Positions 11,351-19,192 of a DNA stretch of 60,889 nt are shown in pieces. The notes below the pieces were generated by a model. The model did no database searches, had not been told where the DNA came from, and saw nothing but the letters and a program-made list of their open reading frames with translations. Source of the stretch: Myxococcales bacterium (GTDB taxonomy: Bacteria > Myxococcota_A > Polyangia > Haliangiales > Haliangiaceae); the NCBI GenBank assembly GCA_947483555.1, contig CANKMW010000053.1, positions 1 through 60,889 on the forward strand, in the 5' to 3' direction. Numbering within the stretch: position 1 is the first letter of the stretch; every line of letters begins with the position of its first letter. The translations under genes and the position numbers were made by a program.

Positions 11351-11497
11351 CAGGGGACGTTCCCGTCCCCTCTGCCGGGGTGCAGGCCCCCGGCATTCAC
11401 CCCACCGCGCGTCGCGTCGCGCGTCAGGGGACGTTCCCGTCCCCCCCTGCCGGGGTGCAGGCCCCCGGCATTCACCCCACCGCGCGCTTCCCGCGCG
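11351..11497. repeat. Two tandem copies of a 74-bp element with three hairpins each
   Basis: Copy 1 spans 11351-11424 and copy 2 spans 11425-11497. Each contains GGGGACG-TTC-CCGTCCCC, then GCCGGGG-TGCAG-GCCCCCGGC, then a CGCGCG stem. The first two stems are nearly identical between copies. The third keeps its CGCGCG arms although the loop differs (TCGCGT against CTTCC). The element starts immediately after the TGA of the zinc-ribbon gene. It resembles a REP-type palindromic element. There is no T-tract to suggest a classical terminator. Confidence 0.85.
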
Positions 11498-11561
11498 ACG
11501 CCGAGACCGACGCCGAGACCGGCGTGATGTGACGCACGGCGCGCTGGCGCGGGGCTCGGAG

Positions 11562-11567
11562 TACAAT
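11562..11567 (+). promoter_or_regulatory. TANNNT box (TACAAT), 6 bases before ATG 11574
   Basis: TACAAT is followed by GGGCGC and the ATG of the secreted protein gene. It is a good -10 match in an otherwise GC-rich stretch and leaves no room for a leader. Confidence 0.5.
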
Positions 11568-11573
11568 GGGCGC

Positions 11574-12218
11574 ATGCACCCACGGGCCGGACTGCTGACC
11601 GTCGTCCTCATGACCCTGGCCGGCACGGCGTCGGCCGACGTGCTGAGCCTGCGCGCCGAGGGCCACGGCGGTGGCGCCGGCGGGCTCGGCGTCGCCGGCG
11701 AGCGCAAGGAAGCCGCCTTCCAGAACAACGCCCGCGGCGGTGCTTATGGCGCCCTGGTGGGCGTCGAGGTCCTGTTCGTCGACGTCTGGGTCCAGCACCA
11801 CCAGTACAACGACGGCAGCCTGCTCGGCACCTGGACCCAGTTCATGACCGGCCTCGATCTCGACATCCCGGTCGGCGGTGGACAGCCGGTGGCGGGCAGC
11901 AAGGACACGTCGAAGAAGACTCCCGCCAAGGGCTACGTCGAGCTCGGCGTCGGCTTCGGGTTCGGGGTCGGCACCGACCGCCAGGTCGAGCCGCCGCTCG
12001 ACAACTCCGAGGTCAACGACAAGGGATTTCTCGTCGAGGGCCGGTTCGGAGCCGGTGCGCACCTGGGCCGCGCGCTCTCGCTCGGCGTGTCCATCCCGGT
12101 CACCGCCGGGTACTACTTCATGAGCGACAGCGGGACCGCGAACAACACCGGCACCCACTACCAGGCGATCGAGGCCGCGCTGCTCGTCAACCTGCGGCTC
12201 CGGATCAAGGTGAAGTGA
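11574..12218 (+). CDS. Secreted, probably outer-membrane beta-barrel, protein of unknown function
   Basis: The product is 214 aa. A clear signal peptide 'MHPRAGLLTVVLMTLAGTASA' is followed by a Gly-rich chain with alternating strands ('YVELGVGFGFGVGTDRQ', 'LSLGVSIPVTAGYYF'). The end 'IEAALLVNLRLRIKVK' resembles barrel strands but lacks a terminal aromatic residue. The start is fixed by the signal peptide and a TACAAT box six bases upstream. A longer frame from 11529 would place 15 residues before it. It stands alone on the plus strand between the hairpin repeat and a convergent lipoprotein gene. No enzyme motif was recognised. Confidence 0.75.
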   Translation: MHPRAGLLTVVLMTLAGTASADVLSLRAEGHGGGAGGLGVAGERKEAAFQNNARGGAYGALVGVEVLFVDVWVQHHQYNDGSLLGTWTQFMTGLDLDIPVGGGQPVAGSKDTSKKTPAKGYVELGVGFGFGVGTDRQVEPPLDNSEVNDKGFLVEGRFGAGAHLGRALSLGVSIPVTAGYYFMSDSGTANNTGTHYQAIEAALLVNLRLRIKVK

Positions 12219-12293
12219 ATCCGTCGCTCGGGGCGGCGCGGCGCTGGGTTCAAGGGGCAAGGGCGAGATGGAGACCTGGATGGTCGAGCGCCG

Positions 12294-12914
12294 TCAGTCC
12301 TTGCCGTCATCGTAGATCGTGATGATGGCGTAGCCGCGCGCGTCGGCGCGCTGGCTGTAGACCAGGGCCAGCCCGCCGTGGCCGCCGGCGCAGCGGATGC
12401 CGATCACGCCGCCGTTGTCGAGCTGGGCGTTGATGCGCACCCGCAGCGCCTCGTAGGCGTCGTGATCCGCTTGACCCGCCGGCAGCGGATCGAACGGCAG
12501 GCCGAGCAGCACGTTGTAGTTCCACCGCGGCGGCGCCGCCGTGCAGGCGCCGGTGCCGACCGTGCGCTGGGCCAGGCGCGCGTAGAAGTTGCCGACGTTC
12601 TTGCGCTCGCGAGCGGGCGGGTAGGGGGTGCCGTCGTCGGCCTCGAGATCGGCCCGTTCGTCGTCGGTGAGGTCCGAGATGCGGCCGAGCAGGTCGTAGC
12701 GGCGCAGCAGGATCTCGAAGCCGCCGACCTCGACGAAGTCGAACAGCTCCAGCCACGCCTCGCGGCTGGTCAAGACCGCGGTCTCGAAGTCGTAGACGAC
12801 CTGCTCGGGCAGGCTGGCCGGCCGTGGCGCCCGGGGCGGTGGCGTGGGACCGCAGGCGGTCGCCGCGATCGCCACCAGCGCGACCGCCCACGCCCCGGTT
12901 CGATCAGGCCGCAT
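12294..12914 (-). CDS. Lipoprotein of unknown function
   Basis: The product is 206 aa. The lipoprotein signal is 'AVALVAIAATAC' with Cys21 followed by 'GPTPPPRAPRP'. The mature part begins with a predicted helix ('VYDFETAVLTSREAWLELF') and contains two Cys (in 'GACTAAPPRW' and 'GIRCAGG') that could pair. Its ATG lies 11 bp inside the 3' end of the ferritin-like gene, so the two are translated from one message. No domain was recognised. Confidence 0.75.
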   Translation of the reverse strand: MRPDRTGAWAVALVAIAATACGPTPPPRAPRPASLPEQVVYDFETAVLTSREAWLELFDFVEVGGFEILLRRYDLLGRISDLTDDERADLEADDGTPYPPARERKNVGNFYARLAQRTVGTGACTAAPPRWNYNVLLGLPFDPLPAGQADHDAYEALRVRINAQLDNGGVIGIRCAGGHGGLALVYSQRADARGYAIITIYDDGKD

Positions 12915-13776
12915 GGGCCCACGCGTCGCCGTAGTCCTGGTTGGCGTTGCCGCACGGGATGCCGAGCGCCTCGAACCCGGGGACCAGCACCTCGCGGACG
13001 CACGCCGAATAGATCACGCGCTCTTCGGCCGGCGTCATCAGCCCGTGGTCGCGGACCTTGTCGGTGACCACGCCGATCGGGCGCTCGCGCTCGACGACGT
13101 TGGCGACCCCGCGCAGGGCCACCGGCACCATCGCTGCGGCGGCGTCGATCGCGCCCTGGCCGCCGCGCTCGAGGGCGTAGCGCAGATAGGACCAGCCCAG
13201 GCGGGCGTGCATCACCTCGTCGGAGTAGATCGAGGTGAGCACGGCATGGGCGACCGGATCCTTGGTCAGGTCGCGGGTCGCGGTCAGCACGGTCGTCGCG
13301 TACGTCTCGCTGACGCACGAGACCAGCAGCGTGTTGGCCAGCGCCTGGTGCAGCTTGGGCCGCTCGGGATCGTCGGGCAGGCTCGACATGCCAGGTGGCG
13401 GCTGCAGGCGCTTGCCACTGTAGATCTCGATCATGCGCAGACACAGCTCGGCATGGCGGACCTCGTCGATGCCAGCGCGCATGCACAGCGACAGCACGTC
13501 GGCGGGCGCGCCGGCCGCGACCAGGTCGATCGCCAGCACGGCGAAGGTCGACACCGCCAGGTACTCGGCCGCCGAGCGCCGGGTCCAGGTCTCCGCGAGC
13601 CGCGAGCGTTCGGCGGGCGACAGCTCGGCGGCCGTGGTGTCGGCCCACACGATCGGGGTCAGTCGCCGGCGCATCAGGCGGTGGTGCTCGGGTTCGAGCG
13701 GGGTGCCGGACAGCCACCACGCGCTGACCGGTTCGAACAGATCGTCCTGGAGGGTGTCGGTGGTGTCGGTGGTCAT
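12904..13776 (-). CDS. Ferritin-like di-iron protein
   Basis: The product is 290 aa. The start 'MTTDTTDTLQDD' is preceded by AGAGAG; the open frame upstream is basic and low in complexity. The four-helix di-iron pattern is complete: E71 ('AAEYLAVSTFAV'), E105xxH108 ('GIDEVRHAELC'), E157 ('SETYATTV') and E187xxH190 ('YSDEVMHARLGW'). This arrangement is typical of ferritin-like oxidases and oxygenases (AurF/MiaE/rubrerythrin type) rather than storage ferritin. It is cytosolic, as no signal is present. The next gene, a lipoprotein, overlaps its end. It probably oxidises a small molecule or handles peroxide/iron; the substrate cannot be inferred. Confidence 0.85.
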   Translation of the reverse strand: MTTDTTDTLQDDLFEPVSAWWLSGTPLEPEHHRLMRRRLTPIVWADTTAAELSPAERSRLAETWTRRSAAEYLAVSTFAVLAIDLVAAGAPADVLSLCMRAGIDEVRHAELCLRMIEIYSGKRLQPPPGMSSLPDDPERPKLHQALANTLLVSCVSETYATTVLTATRDLTKDPVAHAVLTSIYSDEVMHARLGWSYLRYALERGGQGAIDAAAAMVPVALRGVANVVERERPIGVVTDKVRDHGLMTPAEERVIYSACVREVLVPGFEALGIPCGNANQDYGDAWAHAA

Positions 13777-13951
13777 GCGGTCCCGATCTCTCTGGTCAGC
13801 GCCGCTCGAGCCGCGGCCTTCGCTGCGGTCGTGCGAGCTCAGCCGTGGGTGGGGGGGACCGGATCGAGTCAACGTGTCGCCCACGGCGCGAAGTCACTCG
13901 CCCCGGACCACGTTGCTCACCCGTGACGCGCCCCCCCCGGGCGGTCGGCCA

Positions 13952-14233
13952 TCAGGACAGGATGAAGCCGCGACCGGTGTCGCCTTCGTCGCTGACGCCG
14001 CGCGGGCGCCCACCACACGGGTCGGCACACGGATCGGCGCTCGCGCACGGATCGGCGCTGGCGCACGGATCGGCGGGCTCGGCGGTGGTGTCCGGCTCGG
14101 CGGTCTCCGACGACGCCTCGGGCGCCACCGGCGCTTGCTTGGCCTTGCCGCCGCACGCCGCGCTGCCCAGCATGGCGCCAGCAAACACGACGGTCTTCCA
14201 GATGGTCTTGGTCGCTTCCCGACGGAGGTTCAT
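13952..14233 (-). CDS. Small Cys-rich lipoprotein
   Basis: The product is 93 aa. The signal is 'VVFAGAMLGSAAC' with the lipid Cys at 27. An Ala/Glu/Pro/Thr linker is followed by 'DPCASADPCASADPCADPC', a short repeat with four Cys, and a C-terminal 'GVSDEGDTGRGFILS'. The Cys spacing could bind metal or a cofactor, or form disulfides. It lies 55 bp downstream of the iron-sulfur/cNMP gene on the same strand. It has its own TAGGCT box seven bases before the ATG, so it can be expressed separately. Two of the genes here begin with 'MNLR', this one and the heme lipoprotein. Confidence 0.7.
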   Translation of the reverse strand: MNLRREATKTIWKTVVFAGAMLGSAACGGKAKQAPVAPEASSETAEPDTTAEPADPCASADPCASADPCADPCGGRPRGVSDEGDTGRGFILS

Positions 14234-14240
14234 GCCGGTG

Positions 14241-14246
14241 AGCCTA
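14241..14246 (-). promoter_or_regulatory. TANNNT box (TAGGCT), 7 bases before ATG 14233
   Basis: TAGGCT-CACCGGC-ATG on the minus strand. No ribosome binding site is present. It lies in the 55-bp gap after the iron-sulfur/cNMP gene. Confidence 0.45.
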
Positions 14247-14288
14247 CCACAGCGCCAGCGCGCGCAGCGGGTGCCACGTCGCCGTCAC

Positions 14289-17192
14289 CTACGTCGCCAT
14301 CAGGCCGCGCATGCGGCGGACCAGCTCGGCGATGATGACCTGCGACATCTCCGGGCGCTGCGAGAGCAGCGACTTGAAGTCGTCGCCGGGCAAGGTCAGG
14401 CTGCGGGTCCGCTCGGTGGCCCGCACGGTCGCCGAGCGTGGCGCGGCGTCGAACACCGCCATCTCGCCGATGCACGCCCCCGGGCCCAGCTCGGACAGCA
14501 CGCGCTCGGGGCGGCCGTCGGCGCCGCCGCCGGTGAACACCTTGACCTTGCCCTTCACCAGCAAGAACACCGCGTCGCCCGCGTCGCCTTCCTGGCACAG
14601 ATCGGCGCCGGGCTGGAAGTGCCGCTCGACGACGACGGCGGCCAGATCCTCGAGGTGATCGGGCGCCAGCTCGGCGAACATCGGGACCTGGCGCAAGAGC
14701 ACCAGCTTCTCGATCTCGGTGAGCGTCTCGACGCGCGCGTTGGCGTCGAGGGTGGCGAACACGCCGGCGTTGCCGACGCCCTTGACGGTCTGGGCCAGGC
14801 CGGACGGGTCGGCAGCCGGGAACTCACCCGACGTGGTGCCGGACACCGCGCGAACCGCCGTCGAGCGGACCCGCGGCTCGCTGTCGGCGAGCGCCTTCTG
14901 CAGCAGCTCGCGGGTCAGGCGGGCCCGGGAGCCGAGCGCGCGCACGGCGGCCTGTCGCACCATGGCGTCGCCGTCGTCCATGGCCGCGACCAGCGCGGCG
15001 CGTGACGCGTCGTCGTCGAAGCGCGACATCACGATCGCCACCGCGGCGCGCAGGTAGCGCGAGGCGTCACCGGCCAGGGCCAGGAACGGCGCCGGCTCGA
15101 ACTCGACCGGCTCGCTGGACCACAGCGCCTCCAGCGCCACGATGAGGGCGCGGACCAGCTCGTCGGGCGCGGTGCCGCGCAGGGCGGTGACCGTGGCCAC
15201 CGCCGCCCGCGGTCGGGCTGCCACCTCGTCGCGGGCGGCGGCGATCTCGGCGCGGTCGGAGATGGCGCCCAGCAGCCCCAGGGCGCGACCGGCGTGCTGC
15301 GTGCCGCGCCAGCGGGCCAGGTGGGCGACGAAGCCCACGGTCGCCGACTCGTGGCCGCCGGCCAGGCCGCCCGCCGCGGTGAGGTCGTCGGTCGCCGAGG
15401 CCGCCGCCGCCCGCGCCGCCGCGCCCAGCACCGCGATCGCCGCGATCTCGTCGCGCACGAAGCCGACCACCGGCCCGCTGTCGCCGAGGATCCGGGCCAT
15501 CTCGGTGGCGTGCTCGTCGTCGCCGACGCTGTAGTCGGCGCGCAGGGTCGCGATCGCCTGGGCCGACGCCGCCAGGCCGGTGCGCGCGGCCTCGATGACC
15601 AGGCGCTCGAGCTCCTTGCGGTACTGCTGGCCCTTGAGGCGCAGCTCGACCGAGCCCTGGTACGCCGGATCGAAGAGCTGCTTCTCTTCACCGGACAGCT
15701 CGCCGATGACCTTCTGGTGATCCTTGTCGCTGATGCCGAGCTGCGCCCGCAAGCTGTCGAGGATGACGAGCTCGGCGCGCGTGATCAGGCCGTCGGCGAC
15801 CAGCTCGCGCACGGTCTCCTTGTAGGCCCGCAGCCGCGACTCGCGCTGCTTGGTGCGCTCGGTGTGCAGCAGGTAGATGTCCTTGAGCTCGTCGGAGGGC
15901 GGCGCGTCGCCCCACTCCCACTTCTTGAGGATCTTCTGGGCGAACCGTTCCTGCACGTATTCAGCCTCGTGGCGGCGAAAGCGGCGGAAGAAGATCGCGG
16001 CGGCCGCGAACACCACGACCGCCCCGGTGCCGCGGACCACCCACTCGGGCAGCTGGCGCAACGTTGGTTGGCCGGCGAAGAAGTAGAACGCGGTGAAGGC
16101 GGCGAAGCCGGCCACCGAGAGCAGCTGGTGGCGGAGCTTCAGGCGCGCATCGGTCTCTTCCTGCGAGCCGGCGGTCAGGCCGCGCCGCCGCGGCGTCCAG
16201 ATCAGCCGCTCGACGAGCAGGAACAGCGCCATCGACGCGGCGCCGAAGCCGACCAACGTCAGCGGCGCGGCCGCCACCCGCGGGATGCCGCCGACGAAGT
16301 GGAAGCCGTCGTGGAGCCAGGTCTCGGGCTGGCTGCGCTCGTAGGCCCAGGAGCCCGAGAAGTAGTAGTCCCAGTCACCCGCGTACAGCCAGTAGTAGAC
16401 GTAGAACCCGACCACGATGCCGGGCCACGCGAAGTACACCAGCCGGCCACGCTCGGGCATCTCCTTCCAGTAGCCCTGCTCGAGGTCGATGTCGGGGCAG
16501 TGCTTCTTGCACGCCACACACGGCGCGCACTGGCTGGTGAGCTCGCTCTTGCCAGCCGCCCGCCGCGCCGGCTCGGTGTACATCTTCTCGACCACGCCGA
16601 CCGGGCAGAAGAAGTTGCACCAGGTCTTGCCGCCGTAGATCAGGCTGATGATCGCCGCCGCCACCACGGCGGTGACGAGGAACCCCGACAACCACAGCGC
16701 GTTGCCATTGGTGGCGATCAGGCGCAGGGACAGCGCCACCACCAGCAGGCCGAGCTGCAGGAACAGGTAGTTGTCGGCCAGCCAGCCCTCGACCTTCCTG
16801 GTGCCCGGGCGGCCGAGCAAGCGCCCGAGCTGTCCGACGACCGCGAGCGGACAGATGCGGCGCCAGACGTGGTAGCCGGCGACCACCCAGAACAGCGGCA
16901 GCGCGGCGATGCCGATCGTCCACAGGATGCGGTTGCCGTGCGAGACGCCGAGGATGGTCGGCACCGTCGCGCACAGCGCCAGCACCAGCACCGCGCGCGC
17001 GGCGACGATCCAGCGCGGCGCGGCGCCGCCGTCGGTGAACGCCGCCCAGCCGCCGGCCTTGCCCTTGCCGGCCTTGCCCTTGCCGGCCGGCTTGCTCGCA
17101 GCCTTGGCCGGGCCGCCGTCGTCGACAACGGCCAGCCGGGGCCGCGGCTCCGGCTTCTTGCGCTGGCTGTCGGCGATCGATGGGTCGGCCAT
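14289..17192 (-). CDS. Membrane iron-sulfur (NapH/CcoG-like) protein fused to HEAT-like repeats and a cyclic-nucleotide-binding domain
   Basis: The product is 967 aa. A basic N-tail (about 1-58) precedes several membrane helices (about 60-400). Between helices lie 'RRICPLAVVG' (C114), 'TWCNFFCPVGVVEKMY' (C192, C196) and a ferredoxin motif 'QCAPCVACKKHCP' (C222, C225, C228, C232), as in NapH/NosR/CcoG-type electron carriers. Two more helices follow. Then comes a long cytosolic region of alpha repeats (roughly 560-800, HEAT-like: 'ALVAAMDDGDAMVRQAAVRALGSRARL') and a C-terminal cNMP-binding fold (about 834-967) with 'IGEMAVFDAAPRSATV', the phosphate-binding cassette. Seven bases separate it from the upstream c-heme lipoprotein gene, so electrons may pass between the two across the membrane. 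The start is the first ATG after that stop. The fusion is unusual. Confidence 0.85.
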   Translation of the reverse strand: MADPSIADSQRKKPEPRPRLAVVDDGGPAKAASKPAGKGKAGKGKAGGWAAFTDGGAAPRWIVAARAVLVLALCATVPTILGVSHGNRILWTIGIAALPLFWVVAGYHVWRRICPLAVVGQLGRLLGRPGTRKVEGWLADNYLFLQLGLLVVALSLRLIATNGNALWLSGFLVTAVVAAAIISLIYGGKTWCNFFCPVGVVEKMYTEPARRAAGKSELTSQCAPCVACKKHCPDIDLEQGYWKEMPERGRLVYFAWPGIVVGFYVYYWLYAGDWDYYFSGSWAYERSQPETWLHDGFHFVGGIPRVAAAPLTLVGFGAASMALFLLVERLIWTPRRRGLTAGSQEETDARLKLRHQLLSVAGFAAFTAFYFFAGQPTLRQLPEWVVRGTGAVVVFAAAAIFFRRFRRHEAEYVQERFAQKILKKWEWGDAPPSDELKDIYLLHTERTKQRESRLRAYKETVRELVADGLITRAELVILDSLRAQLGISDKDHQKVIGELSGEEKQLFDPAYQGSVELRLKGQQYRKELERLVIEAARTGLAASAQAIATLRADYSVGDDEHATEMARILGDSGPVVGFVRDEIAAIAVLGAAARAAAASATDDLTAAGGLAGGHESATVGFVAHLARWRGTQHAGRALGLLGAISDRAEIAAARDEVAARPRAAVATVTALRGTAPDELVRALIVALEALWSSEPVEFEPAPFLALAGDASRYLRAAVAIVMSRFDDDASRAALVAAMDDGDAMVRQAAVRALGSRARLTRELLQKALADSEPRVRSTAVRAVSGTTSGEFPAADPSGLAQTVKGVGNAGVFATLDANARVETLTEIEKLVLLRQVPMFAELAPDHLEDLAAVVVERHFQPGADLCQEGDAGDAVFLLVKGKVKVFTGGGADGRPERVLSELGPGACIGEMAVFDAAPRSATVRATERTRSLTLPGDDFKSLLSQRPEMSQVIIAELVRRMRGLMAT

Positions 17193-17199
17193 GTCGTGG

Positions 17200-19041
17200 T
17201 CAGGGCGTGAGCGGCGCCGCGAGCGGCCCGGTGATCCGTGGCGCGGCTGGATCGGCCAGCGGGCAACCAAGCGCCGGTGCCTTGCCGAGCGCGACCTCGA
17301 GGTGCTTCTTGGCCTTGCACTCCTGGTCCTGCATGAACTCGAGCGTGAAGGCCTCCCAGGTGTGGGTCGGAATGATCTGGAAGTTGAGCGTCGGCAGGGC
17401 GCGGTTGCGGCCGGTCGGCAGGCCGGCCGACGGATCCGCGGTCGCCGCGTCGGCATAGTCGCGGACGCCGAAGTTGCGCATGTGGCACTGGGCGCAGGTC
17501 ATGCCGTTTTCCTCGCCGTGGTCGCGGCGCCCGTCGTCGAGCGGCAAGCGCGCCACCGCCGGCCCCAGCTTGTGGTCCTTGAACAGGTTGACGGCGTCGA
17601 TCTTGGCCGGTGCCACCTTGCCGCTCGACGCGTCGGGCAGGTCGACGAAGCCGAGCGCCTTGCGGCACAGCACCTCCCAGCCCGGGCGGTGCTTCGGGTC
17701 GTCGGGATCGAACGGCGGCGCGCAGGTGCCGATCCACGCTTTCTTGTCGGGCGACGGCACGGTCTGGGTCCAGAACCCGGGGATGCCGATGTTGACGTAG
17801 CTCTGCGCGGTCCCGTCGGCGCCGACCATCGGTTTCACCACGCTCCATGCCCAGCCGTCGCCCGAGGCATAGCTGCCATCCGGGTTGCGAGCCGATCCGC
17901 CGCCCATGCGGGCCTCGGTCGGCAGCGCGATGAAGCCCGACTGCGCCCATGGTTCCTTGCCCTTGTAGGTCAACACGCCCTTGACGAACGCCAGCACGGC
18001 CTTGCCGTGCGCCCTGGGGTCGGCGACCAGCTTCGGGTTGGGCGCGCCATCGGTGCCCAGCAGGTGGCGCCAGAACAGCTCGGCGAACACCTTGTTGTTC
18101 TCGGTCTTGGCCTCGGGAGGAATGGCCGGGTGGTCCTGGACCGGACGGACGCGGAACATCGCGAACACCGGCTCGGGCGCCTTGACCGCCTGGTAGACCA
18201 GGCGCAGCTCGTGGAACTTCTTGTCGATGCGCGGCCGCACCACGACCAGCTTCCAGTCCTTGGGGTTGCCGAACGACGCCTTGTCGAACTCCTTGGCGTC
18301 GGGATCGAGGCGCGGGTTCTTGTGGGTCGCGGCCAGCCCCTTGAGGAAGGAGCGGAACAGCGCCTTCTTGTCGGGCGGCCCGAGCTTGGCCAACACGTCG
18401 GCGGACAGCGACGGTCGCGACATCGTCGCGCCGAGCGCGAGCATGGCGTCGAACGGGTAGGCCTTGGCGGCCGCCTCGACCCGCCGCGGGTCGCGGATCG
18501 TGAACAAGGTCTCGGCGGCGTCGGAGGCGCGGGGCGCGACCGGCAGCGCGACCTTCTTGGCGCTGACCGGCCACTGCCAGGTTTCGGCCATCACCTTCTT
18601 GGGATGGTCCAGGTCCTTGATGTCGAGCGAGAACTCGCCCTTGCCGGCCTTGACGTCGTCCCGGGTCGGCGTCCAGGTGATGGTCTGCGTGATGGGGTCG
18701 AAGCGCGCCGACGCCGGCATCGACGACACCGTCACCGCGATGTCGTCGAGGTCCTGGTCGATGGCAGCGGTCGAGAACGAAACGGTCTGGCCGAGGCCGA
18801 TGCCCTTGAGCGGTGGCATGAAGAGCTCGGGGGAACGATCGGCGATGGCCGGCGGCGCCGGGCTGGGCGCGGATCCGCCACCGGCGCCGTCGCTGTCACC
18901 GGCGCCGTCGCTGTCGGTGGCCACGCCGGTGCCGCTGCCCGGAACCGGCGGCGCGGCCGGCGCCGGCTTGCCCTTGCCGCCACAGGAAAGCAGCGCGCTC
19001 CAGCACGCCAGCGCCATGGTCGAACGCATACGCAGGTTCAT
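17200..19041 (-). CDS. c-type heme lipoprotein with Ig/cadherin-like N-terminal domain
   Basis: The product is 613 aa. A lipoprotein signal ('MALACWSALLSC') is followed by a Ser/Gly/Asp linker, then a cadherin-like module ('AAIDQDLDDIAVTVSSMP' ... 'TQTITWTPTRDDVKAG'). The large central part is not recognised. A single heme-attachment motif CAQCH lies near residue 515 ('NGMTCAQCHMRNFGVRDY'), with further Cys near the C-terminus. It is periplasmic or outer-membrane-facing, and it is first in an operon with the membrane iron-sulfur/cNMP protein, a natural electron partner. GGGGG serves as ribosome binding site. A TATAAG sequence at 19074-19079 (minus) is a possible -10 about 30 bases upstream. 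Confidence 0.85.
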   Translation of the reverse strand: MNLRMRSTMALACWSALLSCGGKGKPAPAAPPVPGSGTGVATDSDGAGDSDGAGGGSAPSPAPPAIADRSPELFMPPLKGIGLGQTVSFSTAAIDQDLDDIAVTVSSMPASARFDPITQTITWTPTRDDVKAGKGEFSLDIKDLDHPKKVMAETWQWPVSAKKVALPVAPRASDAAETLFTIRDPRRVEAAAKAYPFDAMLALGATMSRPSLSADVLAKLGPPDKKALFRSFLKGLAATHKNPRLDPDAKEFDKASFGNPKDWKLVVVRPRIDKKFHELRLVYQAVKAPEPVFAMFRVRPVQDHPAIPPEAKTENNKVFAELFWRHLLGTDGAPNPKLVADPRAHGKAVLAFVKGVLTYKGKEPWAQSGFIALPTEARMGGGSARNPDGSYASGDGWAWSVVKPMVGADGTAQSYVNIGIPGFWTQTVPSPDKKAWIGTCAPPFDPDDPKHRPGWEVLCRKALGFVDLPDASSGKVAPAKIDAVNLFKDHKLGPAVARLPLDDGRRDHGEENGMTCAQCHMRNFGVRDYADAATADPSAGLPTGRNRALPTLNFQIIPTHTWEAFTLEFMQDQECKAKKHLEVALGKAPALGCPLADPAAPRITGPLAAPLTP

Positions 19042-19073
19042 CAGTAGGTTCCCCCGACTATCGAGGTCGCCAG

Positions 19074-19079
19074 CTTATA
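19074..19079 (-). promoter_or_regulatory. Possible -10 (TATAAG) for the heme-lipoprotein operon
   Basis: TATAAG on the minus strand lies 32 bases upstream of ATG 19041, inside the 151-bp gap divergent to transketolase. No convincing -35 was found 17 bases further upstream. Confidence 0.3.
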
Positions 19080-19179
19080 CGAGAAGCGTGGCGGTGAGGT
19101 TGGCGCCGGGCCCGAGCCGGTCCAGCCAGCCGTGGCACCGAACCGGAGCCAGGGCTGTTCGTGATCATCCCGGTGGTGG

Positions 19180-19185
19180 TAGGTT
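19180..19185 (+). promoter_or_regulatory. TANNNT box (TAGGTT), 7 bases before GTG 19193
   Basis: TAGGTT-CCGCGCC-GTG is immediately upstream of transketolase, with no ribosome binding site. It decides between GTG 19193 and GTG 19199 in favour of the first. Confidence 0.45.
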
Positions 19186-19192
19186 CCGCGCC

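Noticed and set aside
11351..11497. Possible CRISPR array
   Set aside because: Only two adjacent copies without variable spacers; stems and loops fit a REP-like element.
15294..17210. Long plus-strand frame opposite the iron-sulfur/cNMP gene
   Set aside because: Arg/Ala-rich shadow created by GC-rich third positions; the minus strand has clear domains.
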